Assembly (NCBI RefSeq): GCF_027105055.1
Contig: NZ_CP114264.1
Coordinates: 2,976,001-3,040,000, forward strand
From: Acinetobacter sp. TR3
GTDB lineage: Bacteria > Pseudomonadota > Gammaproteobacteria > Pseudomonadales > Moraxellaceae
Direction of reading: 5' to 3'
Length of the DNA: 64,000 nt
A model generated the notes under the pieces. It was not told the DNA's origin, made no database searches, and worked only from the letters and a program-made list of their open reading frames with translations. This document shows, piece after piece, positions 10,243 through 20,975 of this stretch (positions are counted from its first letter, which is position 1; every line of letters begins with the position of its first letter). A program made the translations under genes and the position numbers.

Positions 10243-10271
10243 AAAAAAAGCTGGTGATCACCAGCTTCTTT
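10243..10271 (-). terminator. terminator after mraY
   Basis: Inverted repeat AAGCTGGTG-AT-CACCAGCTT followed on the minus strand by a run of seven T. It ends the rsmH-to-mraY transcript just before rlmA. Confidence 0.85.
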
Positions 10272-10283
10272 TTGAATCATGGT

Positions 10284-11402
10284 TTAACGCAACTTTAAGG
10301 TCATTAAGCCTAACACAACAAGGAAAATGGTAATAATCCAAAAACGAATAACAACCTGTGTTTCCTTCCAACCTTGTTTTTCATAATGATGGTGTAAAGG
10401 TGCCATCAAGAACACACGTTTATTCCGCATGCGCAATGAACCAATTTGTAAAAATACAGAAACGGCTTCCATCACAAAGACACCACCCATAATCGCAAAT
10501 ACGATTTCTTGGCGTACCATCACAGCAATTGTACCTAGCATCGCACCAAGTGCCAAAGCACCAACATCGCCCATGAATACTTGGGCAGGATGGGCATTAT
10601 ACCAAAGGAATGCTAGACCCGCGCCAACCATGGCGGAACACACCACAACCAATTCAGAGGTATATTTCACATAGGAAATATGCAAATAATTGGCAAACCG
10701 AATATCACCTGATAAATAAGCAAATACGCCCAAACCTGCTGCAACCATGACAATTGGCATAATTGCCAATCCATCCAATCCATCCGTCAGATTGACTGCA
10801 TTTGATGCCCCATTAATCACCAAATAAGTAAAAACAATAAATGCTAGACCAAATGGCACCGCTGAAAGTGGAATAGAGAGATTCTTAAAGAAGGGAATCA
10901 GCAAATCTAGCATATTTGCAGTATTTATTGGATTATCTTGTTGTTTTGCAATTAGATATAAAGCAATACCAGCACCTAATGATGCCACAGAAGTCCAAAA
11001 GAATTTTTTACGTGCAAGCAAACCAGCATTATCTTTATAACGAACTTTAATCCAGTCATCAGCCCAACCAACAGCACCAAAGACCACCATAACACCCAAT
11101 ACAATCCAAACATAAGGGTTTGATAAATCAGCCCACAATAAAGTACTAATACCGATTGAGAGCAGAATTAAGATCCCGCCCATCGTTGGTGTTCCCATCT
11201 TCTTCGCATGATTTTCAGGAGCAAATGAGCTTACTGCCTGACCATATTTTAAGGCTTGTAATTTACGGATCATCACAGGCCCTAAAGCCAAGCCAATGGT
11301 CAAAGCAGTCAATACGCTCAATAAAGAGCGTAATGTTAAATAACGAACCACTTGGAAAGAGCTGTTATAGCCTGCCAATTGTTCAAATAACCATAACAAC
11401 AT
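10284..11402 (-). CDS. mraY: phospho-N-acetylmuramoyl-pentapeptide transferase
   Basis: Makes lipid I by transferring phospho-MurNAc-pentapeptide to undecaprenyl phosphate at the inner membrane. The 372-residue protein has about ten hydrophobic helices and the family motifs: KMGTPTMGG near residue 68, GWADDWIK (Asp pair) near 114, [13 protein letters not shown] near 200 and HHHYEKQGW near the C terminus. Its ATG directly follows the murF stop codon. Last gene of the cell-wall cluster here. Confidence 0.97.
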   Translation of the reverse strand: MLLWLFEQLAGYNSSFQVVRYLTLRSLLSVLTALTIGLALGPVMIRKLQALKYGQAVSSFAPENHAKKMGTPTMGGILILLSIGISTLLWADLSNPYVWIVLGVMVVFGAVGWADDWIKVRYKDNAGLLARKKFFWTSVASLGAGIALYLIAKQQDNPINTANMLDLLIPFFKNLSIPLSAVPFGLAFIVFTYLVINGASNAVNLTDGLDGLAIMPIVMVAAGLGVFAYLSGDIRFANYLHISYVKYTSELVVVCSAMVGAGLAFLWYNAHPAQVFMGDVGALALGAMLGTIAVMVRQEIVFAIMGGVFVMEAVSVFLQIGSLRMRNKRVFLMAPLHHHYEKQGWKETQVVIRFWIITIFLVVLGLMTLKLR

Positions 11403-12812
11403 TTAAATCTTCTCCATCAAGTCAGCCATCAACGTTTCCATGTGGGTATAGCGAGAACCTTTAAATAGGAAACTCATGTGCTGGGGTTGATGTGTCTCTA
11501 CTAAACTCATTAAAAATGACAAAGCTTGCCCCTGATTCAGAAAAGCTTGTAATTTTTTACCGTATTGTGTGCTTCTTGCACCTTCTTGAGTGGCAGGTGA
11601 GAATTCACCCACTGCAACTACAAAATGAATACCTTGCATCGAAACCAAATCTCGACCCAACAAATAATGTTGTTGCGCTGCTGTACTTCCAAGCTCACCA
11701 ATATCCCCGATTACCATCACTTTAATGCCCGTTTGTTGAGCAAGAACTTCTGCTGCTGCACGCATTGAAGTTGGATTGGCATTATAAGTATCATCAATGA
11801 ATAAGTGATTTTGGTGTTGAATAAAATTCAGACGCCCTTTGGCACCCTGTGCTTGTTCTAAGCCTTGTACAATATCATCAAGCGCAATCCCAATTGCCAA
11901 GGCAAATGCTGTTGCAGCAGTTGCATTTTGTACGTTATGTGCACCTGCAAATGGAATATCTACTGACCGGATGCCCTGTGGAGTATGTAAATTGAATTTT
12001 GCTGATTGAGGATGTAATTCAACCTCTGTCGCAAATACATCGCCACCATCACCAAAACTCAACATTGAATGAGCTTGAGCATTTTCACGAATAGTCGCTG
12101 TAAAGTCATCATCAGCGGGAACAATCGATATTCCGTCAGGCAAAATATGTGCATAAATCTCTGACTTGGCACGACAAATTCCTTCACGTCCACCAAATTC
12201 ACCTAAATGTGCCGTACCAATATTCAAAATTCCAGCCACATGCGGTTGAACCAGATGAGAAGTATAGTCAATTTCACCTTGATGACTCGCACCCAACTCC
12301 ATCACAGCATATTGATGCTCTGAACGTAACTCAAGTAACATCATCGGGGCACCCAAATCATTATTCAGGTTACCACGCGTAATCAGCGTTGGTGCTAAAC
12401 GGGATAAAATACTACCCAACATTTCTTTCGTGGTGGTTTTACCACTACTGCCTGTTAAAGCAATCACTTTCAACTGTAGATTTTGTCGGCGACGATAAGT
12501 ACCTAAATGACCTAAAGCCAAACGCGTATCTTTGACGACGAGTTGTGCAATATCTGCATCAATTGGGCGCTCTACAATTGCAATCTCACACCCTTGCGTC
12601 GCCACTTGAGCGATAAAGTTATGAGCATCAAAGCGCTCACCTTTTAAAGCAAGAAAAACATCTCCAGCTTCAGCATGACGAGAGTCAGTCAAAATACGTT
12701 TAATTTCGCTTTGTGGAATCTTATGATTATGCCATTCACCTTGAGTCGCTTGTTGTAATTGCTCTGCTGTCCAAGGTTCTAGTGGAACGGTGCTGGTTGT
12801 TGAAGTATGCAT
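11403..12812 (-). CDS. murF: UDP-MurNAc-tripeptide--D-Ala-D-Ala ligase
   Basis: Adds D-Ala-D-Ala to the UDP-MurNAc tripeptide, the last cytoplasmic step of precursor synthesis. The Mur-ligase ATP loop GSSGKTTTKEM lies near residue 120, with the central-domain motif ELGASHQGEI and the YNANPTSM segment near 340. The 469-residue length fits. It abuts mraY and is 22 nt downstream of murE. Confidence 0.96.
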   Translation of the reverse strand: MHTSTTSTVPLEPWTAEQLQQATQGEWHNHKIPQSEIKRILTDSRHAEAGDVFLALKGERFDAHNFIAQVATQGCEIAIVERPIDADIAQLVVKDTRLALGHLGTYRRRQNLQLKVIALTGSSGKTTTKEMLGSILSRLAPTLITRGNLNNDLGAPMMLLELRSEHQYAVMELGASHQGEIDYTSHLVQPHVAGILNIGTAHLGEFGGREGICRAKSEIYAHILPDGISIVPADDDFTATIRENAQAHSMLSFGDGGDVFATEVELHPQSAKFNLHTPQGIRSVDIPFAGAHNVQNATAATAFALAIGIALDDIVQGLEQAQGAKGRLNFIQHQNHLFIDDTYNANPTSMRAAAEVLAQQTGIKVMVIGDIGELGSTAAQQHYLLGRDLVSMQGIHFVVAVGEFSPATQEGARSTQYGKKLQAFLNQGQALSFLMSLVETHQPQHMSFLFKGSRYTHMETLMADLMEKI

Positions 12813-12834
12813 ACGCTTTATTTACCTTTTAACC

Positions 12835-14334
12835 TTAGTGTGCAGGATAAGCTGAATCTACAGGATGCGGCTGAGCATTAATTGCAGACTGCACCTCGAC
12901 CACATCATCAAACCAGTGACGAACTCCATCTACTTCCTGATAGTTTTCATGACCTTTGCCAGCAATCACGACAATATCTCCAGCTTGAGCTTGAGCGACC
13001 ACAAATTTAATCGCTTCGCGGCGATCATGAATTTCATGTACGCTGTGTTCTGTAAAATCAATTCCCTGCTTCATATCAGCAAAAATCTGTTCAGGGTTTT
13101 CAGTTCGTGGATTATCCGAGGTGAGAACTACAGGATTAGCATGATCAAGCGCAGCCTGAGTCATTAAAGGACGCTTACCGCGATCGCGATCACCACCGCA
13201 GCCAAATACCGCCCATAATTGTCCAGTGACATGACGTTTCAACGTGGTTAACACCTGAATCAATGCATCAGGTGTATGTGCATAATCAACGACAAATAGA
13301 CGATCCGTATCTTGAATCACTTGCATGCGCCCTGGGGCACCCTTAAGTTGCGGAACGAACTGCACTAAATCAGCAAGCGAAAAACCAGCATATTCTGCTG
13401 CAATCAAGCTTGCTAATAAATTTTCTACATTAAAATGCCCAAGCAATGGGCTTTGCACAGCAAAAGTACCTATTGGACTAATCAATGTAAAACTTGCACC
13501 ACTCAAGCGATATTGCAAATGATCAATATGATAATCCGCAGAAGTTTGAGTCAAAGAATAAGTCAAAACTTTCGGTTTTGATGGATTCTGTTTTGCAGCA
13601 GCTAGCATCACGTTTGCATGTGCATCGTCGATGTTAATTACAACGACTTTTAAAGTGGTAAATTTAAATAATAGCGCCTTAGCTTCTGCATAAGCCTCTA
13701 AAGTACCGTGATAATCTAAATGATCACGACTTAAATTACTATAAACTGCAATTTCAAGATCGCAACCATTCAGACGACCTTGTTCCAGACCATGGGAACT
13801 CGCCTCAAGTGCAACAAAATTAGCCCCTTGTTTAGCGTAATCATGCAATGCCTGCTGTAATTGCAGCGCATCTAAAGTGGTGTGGGTTGAGGGGGTCAAG
13901 TTTGGCAAGATACCATTGCCTGTTGTCCCCATCACTGCACAGCCTTTCGCTTGTGAACTTATCAGTTCTGCAATCAGACGTGAAATGGTGGTTTTACCAT
14001 TGGTGCCAGTGACTGCAATTCCTCGTAATGGCTGTACAGGATCGACCGCTTGTAAATATTGCTGCTGCCATTCACCCATAAGAAAACGCACTTCAGGGCA
14101 AACCCACTCGTTCGCAAGCCCTAAACTTGTTTCACTAATAACCGCCAATGCCCCTGCATTCAGCGCATTTTGTGCAAATTGACGGGTTTTTTCAGGTTGG
14201 CTATAACTACTTAAAGCAATAAAAATTTGTCCAACTTCAATCTTACGGCTGTCTAGACAAAAGCCTTGAAAAGGCTGAGTGAACCAAGCCGCATCGATAC
14301 GAATCGGATATATCTGCTGAAAACTAATCGACAT
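12835..14334 (-). CDS. murE: UDP-MurNAc-L-Ala-D-Glu--meso-diaminopimelate ligase
   Basis: Adds the third residue of the stem peptide. The ATP loop GTNGKTTISRL is near residue 110 and the DNPR motif (in LTSDNPRTENP) near 410; DNPR is the established signature for meso-diaminopimelate rather than lysine specificity, as expected for a Gram-negative. 499 residues. Only 7 nt separate it from ftsI. Confidence 0.96.
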   Translation of the reverse strand: MSISFQQIYPIRIDAAWFTQPFQGFCLDSRKIEVGQIFIALSSYSQPEKTRQFAQNALNAGALAVISETSLGLANEWVCPEVRFLMGEWQQQYLQAVDPVQPLRGIAVTGTNGKTTISRLIAELISSQAKGCAVMGTTGNGILPNLTPSTHTTLDALQLQQALHDYAKQGANFVALEASSHGLEQGRLNGCDLEIAVYSNLSRDHLDYHGTLEAYAEAKALLFKFTTLKVVVINIDDAHANVMLAAAKQNPSKPKVLTYSLTQTSADYHIDHLQYRLSGASFTLISPIGTFAVQSPLLGHFNVENLLASLIAAEYAGFSLADLVQFVPQLKGAPGRMQVIQDTDRLFVVDYAHTPDALIQVLTTLKRHVTGQLWAVFGCGGDRDRGKRPLMTQAALDHANPVVLTSDNPRTENPEQIFADMKQGIDFTEHSVHEIHDRREAIKFVVAQAQAGDIVVIAGKGHENYQEVDGVRHWFDDVVEVQSAINAQPHPVDSAYPAH

Positions 14335-14341
14335 AATCTAC

Positions 14342-16171
14342 CTACGGATTGGATTTTATAGAGGTATCAAGTGGTTTATCTAAAGGTACATTCAGTAATC
14401 GTAGCGATTCTTGCATAATTCTCGCAAAAACGGGCGCTGCAACGAGACCACCATAATAACGGCCTTGAGGATTTTCAACGACGATAATCATCGCCAGACG
14501 AGGATCACTCACTGGAGCAACCCCAGCAAATAAAGCACGATATTCATTACTCGAATAACCTTTACGGTCAGCTCGTAATTTATGTGCTGTACCTGTTTTA
14601 CCACCAACACGATAACCAGGAATATTGGCCTGCGTAGCTGTACCACCAGGCATAGTAACCTGCTCAAGCATCAATAACACTTGATCTGCAATCTTAGGAT
14701 CAAGTACTTGCTTACCTTGAGGTGCTTGATCTAATTTTCTTAGACTTAATGGCATCTCCACACCATGGTTTGCGAGCATCGCATAACCTTGTGCAACTTG
14801 GAGAATGGTTGCGTTTAAACCATAACCATATGCCATCGTACCCAACTGAGATGGGTTTAACTTATCACCCGAATACAACAGACCAGCGCTCTCACCCGGG
14901 AATTTCACATCAGAACGATGCCCAAAACCAACACGACGGAAGAATGAAGGTACTGCATCCTTTGGTAGTGACAATGCGAGTTTTGCTGAACCCACGTTAG
15001 ATGATTTAACAATAATACCTGTCAGAGTTAATGCACCATAGTTGTGTGTATCACGAATGGTATGCCATCCCAACTTCATTGAACCTGGTGACGTATTAAC
15101 AATTGTGTTTGGTGTGTATTTGCCACTTTCTAAGGCAGCCGCAACGGTAAATGGCTTCATGGTCGAACCAGGCTCAAACATATCAATTGCGCCACGGTTA
15201 CGCATTGCATCTTTGTTGGCTAAACCATTTTTATCATTCGGGTTATACGATGGCCAACTGGTCATTGCCAAAATTTCGCCCGTTTTTACATCTACAGCAA
15301 TAGCGGTTGCCGAACGAGCATTATTTGCGACACCAGCAGCCGTCAATTCACGATACATAATATATTGCAAACGTGAGTCGATACTGAGTGTGACATTTTC
15401 ACCTGACTCGACTTCTTTAATCACTTCTGAGACTTTAAGACGGTTACCTTTTTTATCCCGAATAATTTTTTGTTCACCATCTACCCCTGACAACTGTTTA
15501 TTCAGTTGCATTTCTAAACCTTCAACCCCAACCCCTTCACTATTGGTTAATCCAATAATTTGTGCATTCGGCTGCGGTTGCGGATAGTAACGCTTATACG
15601 TCTTTTCGGCGTAAACCCCTTGAAAGTTTCGCTTGGTAATGAGGTCAGCTTGCTGAGGTGGAATTTCCTTTTGCAATACCAAATAACGTGAACGTGGTCG
15701 ATCACTCATTTGCTTCTTCAAATCATTACGATCAACACCCACTGCATCTGCCAATTCATCTAAATTTAGATTCTTATCTGGCAACTGACGTTTGAGTTTA
15801 CGGTTGGTTGGGTCTTTTTGTAGTTCTGCCGTAATGTCATCATACTGTTTTTTAGTCTCCCAATAATCTCTTGGGTCAATCACGATTTTCATAATCGGTG
15901 TACTAATCGCCAAAGGCACACCATGGCGATCACTAATCACGCCACGCATCGCTTCTAAGCGTTCGGTACGTAAAATATTGGCATTGGCTTTGTTCTGCAA
16001 AAAATCTTTATTGACCACTTGCACATAAAAGGCGCGCGCGACCAAGACAATAAAGCAAAGGAGCACTGTTCCCCAAAGCAAATAAAATCGCCACATATCC
16101 AAAGCAAGTGTTGGTCTTTCAGAAATGGACTGCTGTTTTTTTCGTATTGGTTTGCTTCGCTTATCTGCCAT
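14342..16171 (-). CDS. ftsI: septal peptidoglycan transpeptidase FtsI (PBP3)
   Basis: Class B penicillin-binding protein that cross-links septal peptidoglycan with FtsW. One N-terminal transmembrane helix (about residues 30-50), a pedestal domain beginning at the RGVISDRHG motif, and the transpeptidase domain with the SxxK serine in EPGSTMKPF, the SxN motif SSN and the KTG triad GGKTGTAHK. 609 residues. Target of anti-PBP3 beta-lactams in this group; no unusual residue in the active-site motifs is visible. Confidence 0.97.
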   Translation of the reverse strand: MADKRSKPIRKKQQSISERPTLALDMWRFYLLWGTVLLCFIVLVARAFYVQVVNKDFLQNKANANILRTERLEAMRGVISDRHGVPLAISTPIMKIVIDPRDYWETKKQYDDITAELQKDPTNRKLKRQLPDKNLNLDELADAVGVDRNDLKKQMSDRPRSRYLVLQKEIPPQQADLITKRNFQGVYAEKTYKRYYPQPQPNAQIIGLTNSEGVGVEGLEMQLNKQLSGVDGEQKIIRDKKGNRLKVSEVIKEVESGENVTLSIDSRLQYIMYRELTAAGVANNARSATAIAVDVKTGEILAMTSWPSYNPNDKNGLANKDAMRNRGAIDMFEPGSTMKPFTVAAALESGKYTPNTIVNTSPGSMKLGWHTIRDTHNYGALTLTGIIVKSSNVGSAKLALSLPKDAVPSFFRRVGFGHRSDVKFPGESAGLLYSGDKLNPSQLGTMAYGYGLNATILQVAQGYAMLANHGVEMPLSLRKLDQAPQGKQVLDPKIADQVLLMLEQVTMPGGTATQANIPGYRVGGKTGTAHKLRADRKGYSSNEYRALFAGVAPVSDPRLAMIIVVENPQGRYYGGLVAAPVFARIMQESLRLLNVPLDKPLDTSIKSNP

Positions 16172-16181
16172 ACAGCATGCC

Positions 16182-16520
16182 TTATTTGTCTTGCTTTGAA
16201 GTCATAGGTAAAGAAATCACGACGGTTTGTGCAGCAGGCGGTGAAAACATGCGTAACTGTGTCACAGCACGAGAACCAATCTGTGCAGTCGCACCAAAGG
16301 TTTGTTGCTCGATCAATAAACGCCCCCATTCGGCATTTAAATCATCTTTTTCACGCATATACCCACTCAAATCACGATAATCATGACGATATTCAAATAC
16401 TTGAAACACCACCATCATCGCACTAATGAAGACCAATGCAAGAAGCACAGCATACACCACAACTTTTTTCAGTCCCTTTTTACTACTGGATAAAACCTCA
16501 TCATCATTTTTTTTATTCAT
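16182..16520 (-). CDS. ftsL: cell division protein FtsL
   Basis: Small bitopic division protein that acts with FtsB and FtsQ. The 112-residue product has a basic cytoplasmic tail, one transmembrane helix (about residues 21-42) and a short periplasmic coiled coil. Identity rests on size, topology and position between rsmH (1-nt overlap) and ftsI; the family is poorly conserved. Confidence 0.9.
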   Translation of the reverse strand: MNKKNDDEVLSSSKKGLKKVVVYAVLLALVFISAMMVVFQVFEYRHDYRDLSGYMREKDDLNAEWGRLLIEQQTFGATAQIGSRAVTQLRMFSPPAAQTVVISLPMTSKQDK

Positions 16521-17443
16521 TATCTACCTTTTTGCTCTAAACGCTCTGCCACACGCAACCATGCACTACGTGAACGAGGATTTGCTTTTACTTCTGCTTC
16601 ACTCGCACGAATACGAGACACTTTCTTTAAACGTCGCGTATCAACCTGTGCTTGAGGCATCCCCCAACCATGATCTTCCGCTAAAGTTGATTCTTTTTGG
16701 ATAAACTGTTTAATCAAACGATCTTCCAAAGAGTGGAAGCTAATCACAGCCAACTGTCCTTGTACTTTCAACAATTCTACAGCTTGCGGTAAAAATGTTT
16801 CAATATCATCAAGCTCTTTATTAATTGCAATACGAATCGCTTGGAAAGTACGTGTTGCTGGGTGTTTGTGCTTTTCCCATTTCGGATGAGCAACTTTGAC
16901 AATTTCTGCAAGTTGAGCAGTTGTCGTAATTTCACCTGCCAATTTAATCGCTTTGGCAATACGACGGCTATAACGCTCTTCGCCATATTGGAAAATAATA
17001 TTGGCTAATTTTTCTTCTTCGATTTTTAATAACCACTCAGCCGCAGTCAAACCTTGAGAATTATCCATACGCATGTCTAGCGGGCCATCTTGCATAAAGC
17101 TAAACCCACGTTCAGCTTGGTCAAGTTGCGGTGAGGACACGCCTAAGTCCGCCATAATGCCATCGACTTCGGTAAGACCAATATTTGTTAATTCCGCCTG
17201 AATATCGGCAAAACTGGCATGAATAATTTTAAACCGCGGATCTTCTTGTTCTAATTGCGCGGCAACTTCAAGTGCCTGAGGATCTTTGTCAAAGGCGTAA
17301 ACACGTGCATTTTGATCCAATTTGGAAAGTAAGAGCTTAGTATGCCCTCCTCGACCAAACGTTGCATCGACAAAAACACCAGTATCGCGACCTGCCAATA
17401 CGCCATCAACGGTTTCATGAAGTAAGACAGAAATATGCGACAT
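16520..17443 (-). CDS. rsmH: 16S rRNA (cytosine-1402-N4)-methyltransferase
   Basis: Methylates C1402 in the ribosomal P site. Begins SHISVLLHETV, carries the SAM motif VDATFGRGGHT near residue 26 and the downstream PATRTFQAIRI and ISFHSLEDR segments typical of MraW/RsmH. 307 residues. First gene of the block rsmH-ftsL-ftsI-murE-murF-mraY. No mraZ precedes it, and no murD-ftsW-murG follows mraY, so the classical division/cell-wall cluster is split. Confidence 0.96.
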   Translation of the reverse strand: MSHISVLLHETVDGVLAGRDTGVFVDATFGRGGHTKLLLSKLDQNARVYAFDKDPQALEVAAQLEQEDPRFKIIHASFADIQAELTNIGLTEVDGIMADLGVSSPQLDQAERGFSFMQDGPLDMRMDNSQGLTAAEWLLKIEEEKLANIIFQYGEERYSRRIAKAIKLAGEITTTAQLAEIVKVAHPKWEKHKHPATRTFQAIRIAINKELDDIETFLPQAVELLKVQGQLAVISFHSLEDRLIKQFIQKESTLAEDHGWGMPQAQVDTRRLKKVSRIRASEAEVKANPRSRSAWLRVAERLEQKGR

Positions 17444-17575
17444 AACAATAGGATCAATAGCTAAAAATGTAACTGCACATTATCACCTTGTTTTATCCCA
17501 GTACCAAACGACTTTTTGTAGAGAATTCTTAACTTTTCATAGATAAAACCGTTTTCTTATCATTTTTTATGCAAC

Positions 17576-17605
17576 AAAAAAGCAAATACTCCGTGTATTT
17601 GCTTT
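17576..17605 (-). terminator. terminator after the sulfate-binding protein gene
   Basis: Perfect 11-bp stem AAAGCAAATAC with its complement and a five-base loop. On the minus strand it is followed by TTTTTTG. Confidence 0.8.
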
Positions 17606-17640
17606 CTCATATTCAATCACAAATTTTATATGTAATTTAT

Positions 17641-18636
17641 TTACTGTTTATCTGCATAAATTTGATCAAAAATCGCACCATTCACAAAGTGGGTTTTCTG
17701 CGCTTTTGTCCATCCACCAAATACATCATTAATACTGAATAGTTTGATCTTTGGAAATTGTTTTGCATATTTTGCTGCAACTTGCGGATTGCGTGGACGG
17801 AAATAATGTTTTGCCGCAAGTTCCTGTCCTAATGGTGAATAAAGAAAATTTAAATAACCGCGCGCTAAATTGCGATTACCATCTTTATCCACGGTTTTAT
17901 CTACAATCGCAACTGAAGGCTCAGCCAAAATTGAAATTGATGGATAAACAATATCGTATTTATCTTTACCTAAACCTTGGGTCGCCAATAAAGCTTCATT
18001 TTCCCATGACAGTAACACATCGCCTATACCTCGCTCAGCGAATGTAGTTAAAGAACCTCGCGCTCCCGAATCAAGCACTTTGACATTTTGGTATAATTTT
18101 TTCACTAAATCACGGGCTTTAGTCTCATTACCACCGGGTTGTTTCAAGGCATAGCCCCATGCCGATAAATAAATCCAACGCGGTGCCCCCCCTGTTTTCG
18201 GATTTGGGGTAATAATTTCGACACCCTCTTTGGTGAGATCATTCCAATCACGGATATTTTTCGGATTTCCTTTGCGGACAAGGAATACTACCGTTGATGT
18301 ATAAGGTGCAGAATTATTTTTAAATTGTTTTTGCCAATCTTTACGAATGAGACCTGCATTGGCAATTTCATCAATATCATTCGCCAAAGCCAATGTCACA
18401 ACATCAGCCTGTAAGCCATCAATCACCGATCGTGCCTGTTTGCCTGAACCACCATGCGATTGTTTAAAATCGACTTCTTGACCTGTTCTTTGTTTCCAAT
18501 ATTGACCAAATGCTTGGTTATATTCTTGATAAAACTCTCGTGTTGGATCATAAGATACATTTAAAAACGTTGTAGCTGCCTGCGCTATGCTATTTAAACC
18601 CAAAGCAAGCAATGCTGCGGCGATCACTGTTTTCAT
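17641..18636 (-). CDS. sbp: periplasmic sulfate/thiosulfate-binding protein
   Basis: Substrate-binding component of a sulfate ABC importer. A signal peptide of about 20 residues ends in AQA, then the SBP fold starts with [19 protein letters not shown]. The [17 protein letters not shown] and [10 protein letters not shown] segments contribute sulfate-binding residues in this family. 331 residues. No permease or ATPase gene is adjacent, so it must partner with CysTWA-type proteins encoded elsewhere. Sbp versus CysP cannot be fully separated by eye. Confidence 0.9.
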   Translation of the reverse strand: MKTVIAAALLALGLNSIAQAATTFLNVSYDPTREFYQEYNQAFGQYWKQRTGQEVDFKQSHGGSGKQARSVIDGLQADVVTLALANDIDEIANAGLIRKDWQKQFKNNSAPYTSTVVFLVRKGNPKNIRDWNDLTKEGVEIITPNPKTGGAPRWIYLSAWGYALKQPGGNETKARDLVKKLYQNVKVLDSGARGSLTTFAERGIGDVLLSWENEALLATQGLGKDKYDIVYPSISILAEPSVAIVDKTVDKDGNRNLARGYLNFLYSPLGQELAAKHYFRPRNPQVAAKYAKQFPKIKLFSINDVFGGWTKAQKTHFVNGAIFDQIYADKQ

Positions 18637-19045
18637 TTATTATTCACTCATTTTCTGTATATTTGTGACCACTATATTTATTTAAAAATAATTTACAATC
18701 ATATAGTTATATCAATAATTTAGAAATTATTCTTTTTTTTATATATCGTAATATTAAGGATATATTGCAGTTAAAATACTAAATGTTTATTCATGTTATT
18801 TTTATTTTGAGAAAAATTATCATTCTCCACTTTTTCTACACATTTGCTTGTTAAATTTGATTTGCACATATTCTAGCCATCAGGCTTACAATACCCAAAA
18901 AAGTGTGTTTATTTATTATTTTTTGTAAAAAGTGTGACTTAGTTATGCTTTTTTATTAAAATTTATGTTTGAATCGTATGCTTAAAGCAATACTATAGTC
19001 ATTTAGTTAGTCTTGTAGACTCGAAGTCATGAAGGGGATGTTACC
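18637..19045. other. 409-nt AT-rich intergenic region with a Fur-box-like sequence
   Basis: Apart from the promoter at 18671-18698, the only patterned sequence I see is GAGAAAAATTATCATTCTC at 18809-18827, which agrees with the Fur consensus GATAATGATAATCATTATC at about 14 of 19 positions. For the rightward small gene, a TTGAAT/TATAGT-like pair near 18970-19000 is possible but with non-ideal spacing. No ORF of note. Confidence 0.35.
18671..18698 (-). promoter_or_regulatory. likely promoter of the sulfate-binding protein gene
   Basis: On the minus strand TTGTAA (18693-18698) and TATAGT (18671-18676) are separated by 16 nt, giving a predicted start about 25-30 nt upstream of the ATG. Confidence 0.5.
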
Positions 19046-19348
19046 GTGCAAGCATCAAAACTTAAAAAAACACTATGCTTAAGCTTATTTTTGGTGTGTT
19101 CTATTCAAGTTGGACATGCAGCTGCAATTAAAGAAAACAATAATATTAAAACGATAGACAAATCGTCTTCATTAATTGTGAAAGCACTTGATCAACAAAA
19201 ACGTAATACGGCCATGTTGCCTTCAACAGATGACGAATTAAAAATGTTGAATACCATCCGTACAACGCCAACACAAACGTTCTTTGCAAGCCAACACGAA
19301 CGTTTTTCGCGCTTTGTTCAGACTATTTTTCAACCGCACACATCTTAA
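19046..19348 (+). CDS. small exported protein of unknown function
   Basis: A 100-residue product starting at a GTG (19046-19048) with AAGGGG 8 nt upstream; the nearby ATGs are out of frame. The N terminus is a clear Sec signal peptide (KLKKT, then a hydrophobic core to about residue 20, ending in VGHAA). The mature part of about 75 residues is polar, has no cysteine pair and contains a central segment of about 20 residues, MLPSTDDELKMLNTIRTTP. I do not recognise a family. It has its own terminator and lies upstream of gltX. Confidence 0.7.
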   Translation: MQASKLKKTLCLSLFLVCSIQVGHAAAIKENNNIKTIDKSSSLIVKALDQQKRNTAMLPSTDDELKMLNTIRTTPTQTFFASQHERFSRFVQTIFQPHTS

Positions 19349-19382
19349 TCTTTTAAATATGTAAAGCTCTACATGTTTAAAT

Positions 19383-19413
19383 AAGCCTAGTCATGCCGTG
19401 ACTAGGCTTTTTC
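19383..19413 (+). terminator. terminator after the small exported protein
   Basis: Perfect 11-bp stem AAGCCTAGTCA...TGACTAGGCTT with a five-base loop and TTTTTC tail. A TATAAT at 19416-19421, directly after it, is a candidate -10 for gltX. Confidence 0.85.
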
Positions 19414-19453
19414 GTTATAATAGTTTCAATTTTAATTTAAGCTTCGATAATTT

Positions 19454-20962
19454 ATGAAAGTTCGTACCCGTATTGCGCCTTCTCCTACAGGTTTCCCTCA
19501 TGTAGGTACTGCTTATATTGCATTATTTAATTTATGTTTTGCTAAACAGCACGGCGGTGAATTTATTTTACGCATTGAGGACACAGATCAACTCCGTTCA
19601 ACTCCTGAATCTGAAAAAATGATTTTAGATTCATTACGTTGGTTAGGGTTGAACTGGTCAGAAGGCCCAGATGTCGGTGGCCCACATGCACCTTATCGTC
19701 AGTCAGAACGTATGGGAATTTACAAGCAATATGCCTTAGATTTGGTTGAAAAAGGACATGCTTTCTATTGTTTCGCAACAGCTGAAGAGCTAGACCAAAT
19801 GCGTGCAGAGCAGCAAGCACGTGGTGAAACGCCAAAATATGATGGTCGTGGCTTAAAACTTTCACAAGAAGAAGTACAACAACGCCTTGCTGCGGGTGAA
19901 CCACATGTCATTCGAATGAAAGTACCTGAAGATGGTATTTGTAAGATTAATGATTTACTTCGTGGTGAAGTGGAGATTCCTTGGGCACAAGTTGACATGC
20001 AAGTGTTGCTAAAAACGGATGGTTTACCAACTTATCATCTTGCTAATGTCGTGGATGACCACTTAATGGAAATCACTCACGTGTTACGTGGGGAAGAATG
20101 GCTGCCTTCAGCGCCTAAACATCAGTTACTTTACCAATATTTTGGTTGGGAAATGCCAACTTTATGTCATATGCCATTGTTACGTAACCCAGATAAATCA
20201 AAACTTTCTAAACGTAAGAACCCAACTTCTATTAACTACTATCGCGACATCGGTGTATTACCAGAAGCATTATTGAATTATTTAGGTCGCATGGGTTGGT
20301 CAATGCCTGATGAGCGTGAAGTATTCACATTACAGGACATGGTTGAAAATTTTGATGTACAGCGTGTTTCATTGGGCGGCCCAATCTTTGATGTTGAAAA
20401 ACTTAATTGGCTGAACGGTCAATGGATCAAAGGCTTAACATCAGGACAACTTCTAGATCGCCTATTAGCATGGAAAAGCGACCGTCAAACACTTGAAGAC
20501 ATTGCAGCTGCGATTCAACCTCGTATCAATCTACTTTCAGAAGCTGTGAATTGGGCTGGTTTCTATTTCAATCACATGCCACAAATCAGTAAAGAACAGT
20601 TTGAAAGCAAAAAATTGACCGAAGAACAAGTTCGTCAAAGCTTACAATTTGCAATTTGGCGCTTAGAAAGTCAGTTTACGTGGAATAATGATACTGTCAG
20701 CCAAACGCTGATGGATTTAGCCACTCAAATGGAAATTAAACTTCGTGACTTTATGCCAGCATTTTTTATTGCGATTGCGGGTTCAACGAGTTCAACGCCT
20801 GTGATGCAATCTATGGTGACACTAGGTCCTGATTTGACTTTTGCACGTTTACGTCATGCCTTAGAAATCGTAGGTGCACCAAGCAAGAAAGAACTCAAAG
20901 TTTGGGAAAAATTAAACGAATCACTCAAACTGCCGAAAAATGATGCAAATAGTGAGAATTAA
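19454..20962 (+). CDS. gltX: glutamate--tRNA ligase
   Basis: Charges tRNA-Glu with glutamate. The class I signature HIGH appears as PHVGTAYIA at about residues 15-23 and KMSKS as KLSKRKN near 250. 502 residues, a discriminating-type length. The start ATG begins [15 protein letters not shown], as expected. The gene is followed within 60-160 nt by tRNA-Ala and its own substrate tRNA-Glu. Confidence 0.97.
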   Translation: MKVRTRIAPSPTGFPHVGTAYIALFNLCFAKQHGGEFILRIEDTDQLRSTPESEKMILDSLRWLGLNWSEGPDVGGPHAPYRQSERMGIYKQYALDLVEKGHAFYCFATAEELDQMRAEQQARGETPKYDGRGLKLSQEEVQQRLAAGEPHVIRMKVPEDGICKINDLLRGEVEIPWAQVDMQVLLKTDGLPTYHLANVVDDHLMEITHVLRGEEWLPSAPKHQLLYQYFGWEMPTLCHMPLLRNPDKSKLSKRKNPTSINYYRDIGVLPEALLNYLGRMGWSMPDEREVFTLQDMVENFDVQRVSLGGPIFDVEKLNWLNGQWIKGLTSGQLLDRLLAWKSDRQTLEDIAAAIQPRINLLSEAVNWAGFYFNHMPQISKEQFESKKLTEEQVRQSLQFAIWRLESQFTWNNDTVSQTLMDLATQMEIKLRDFMPAFFIAIAGSTSSTPVMQSMVTLGPDLTFARLRHALEIVGAPSKKELKVWEKLNESLKLPKNDANSEN

Positions 20963-20975
20963 TTCAGTTTAATCA

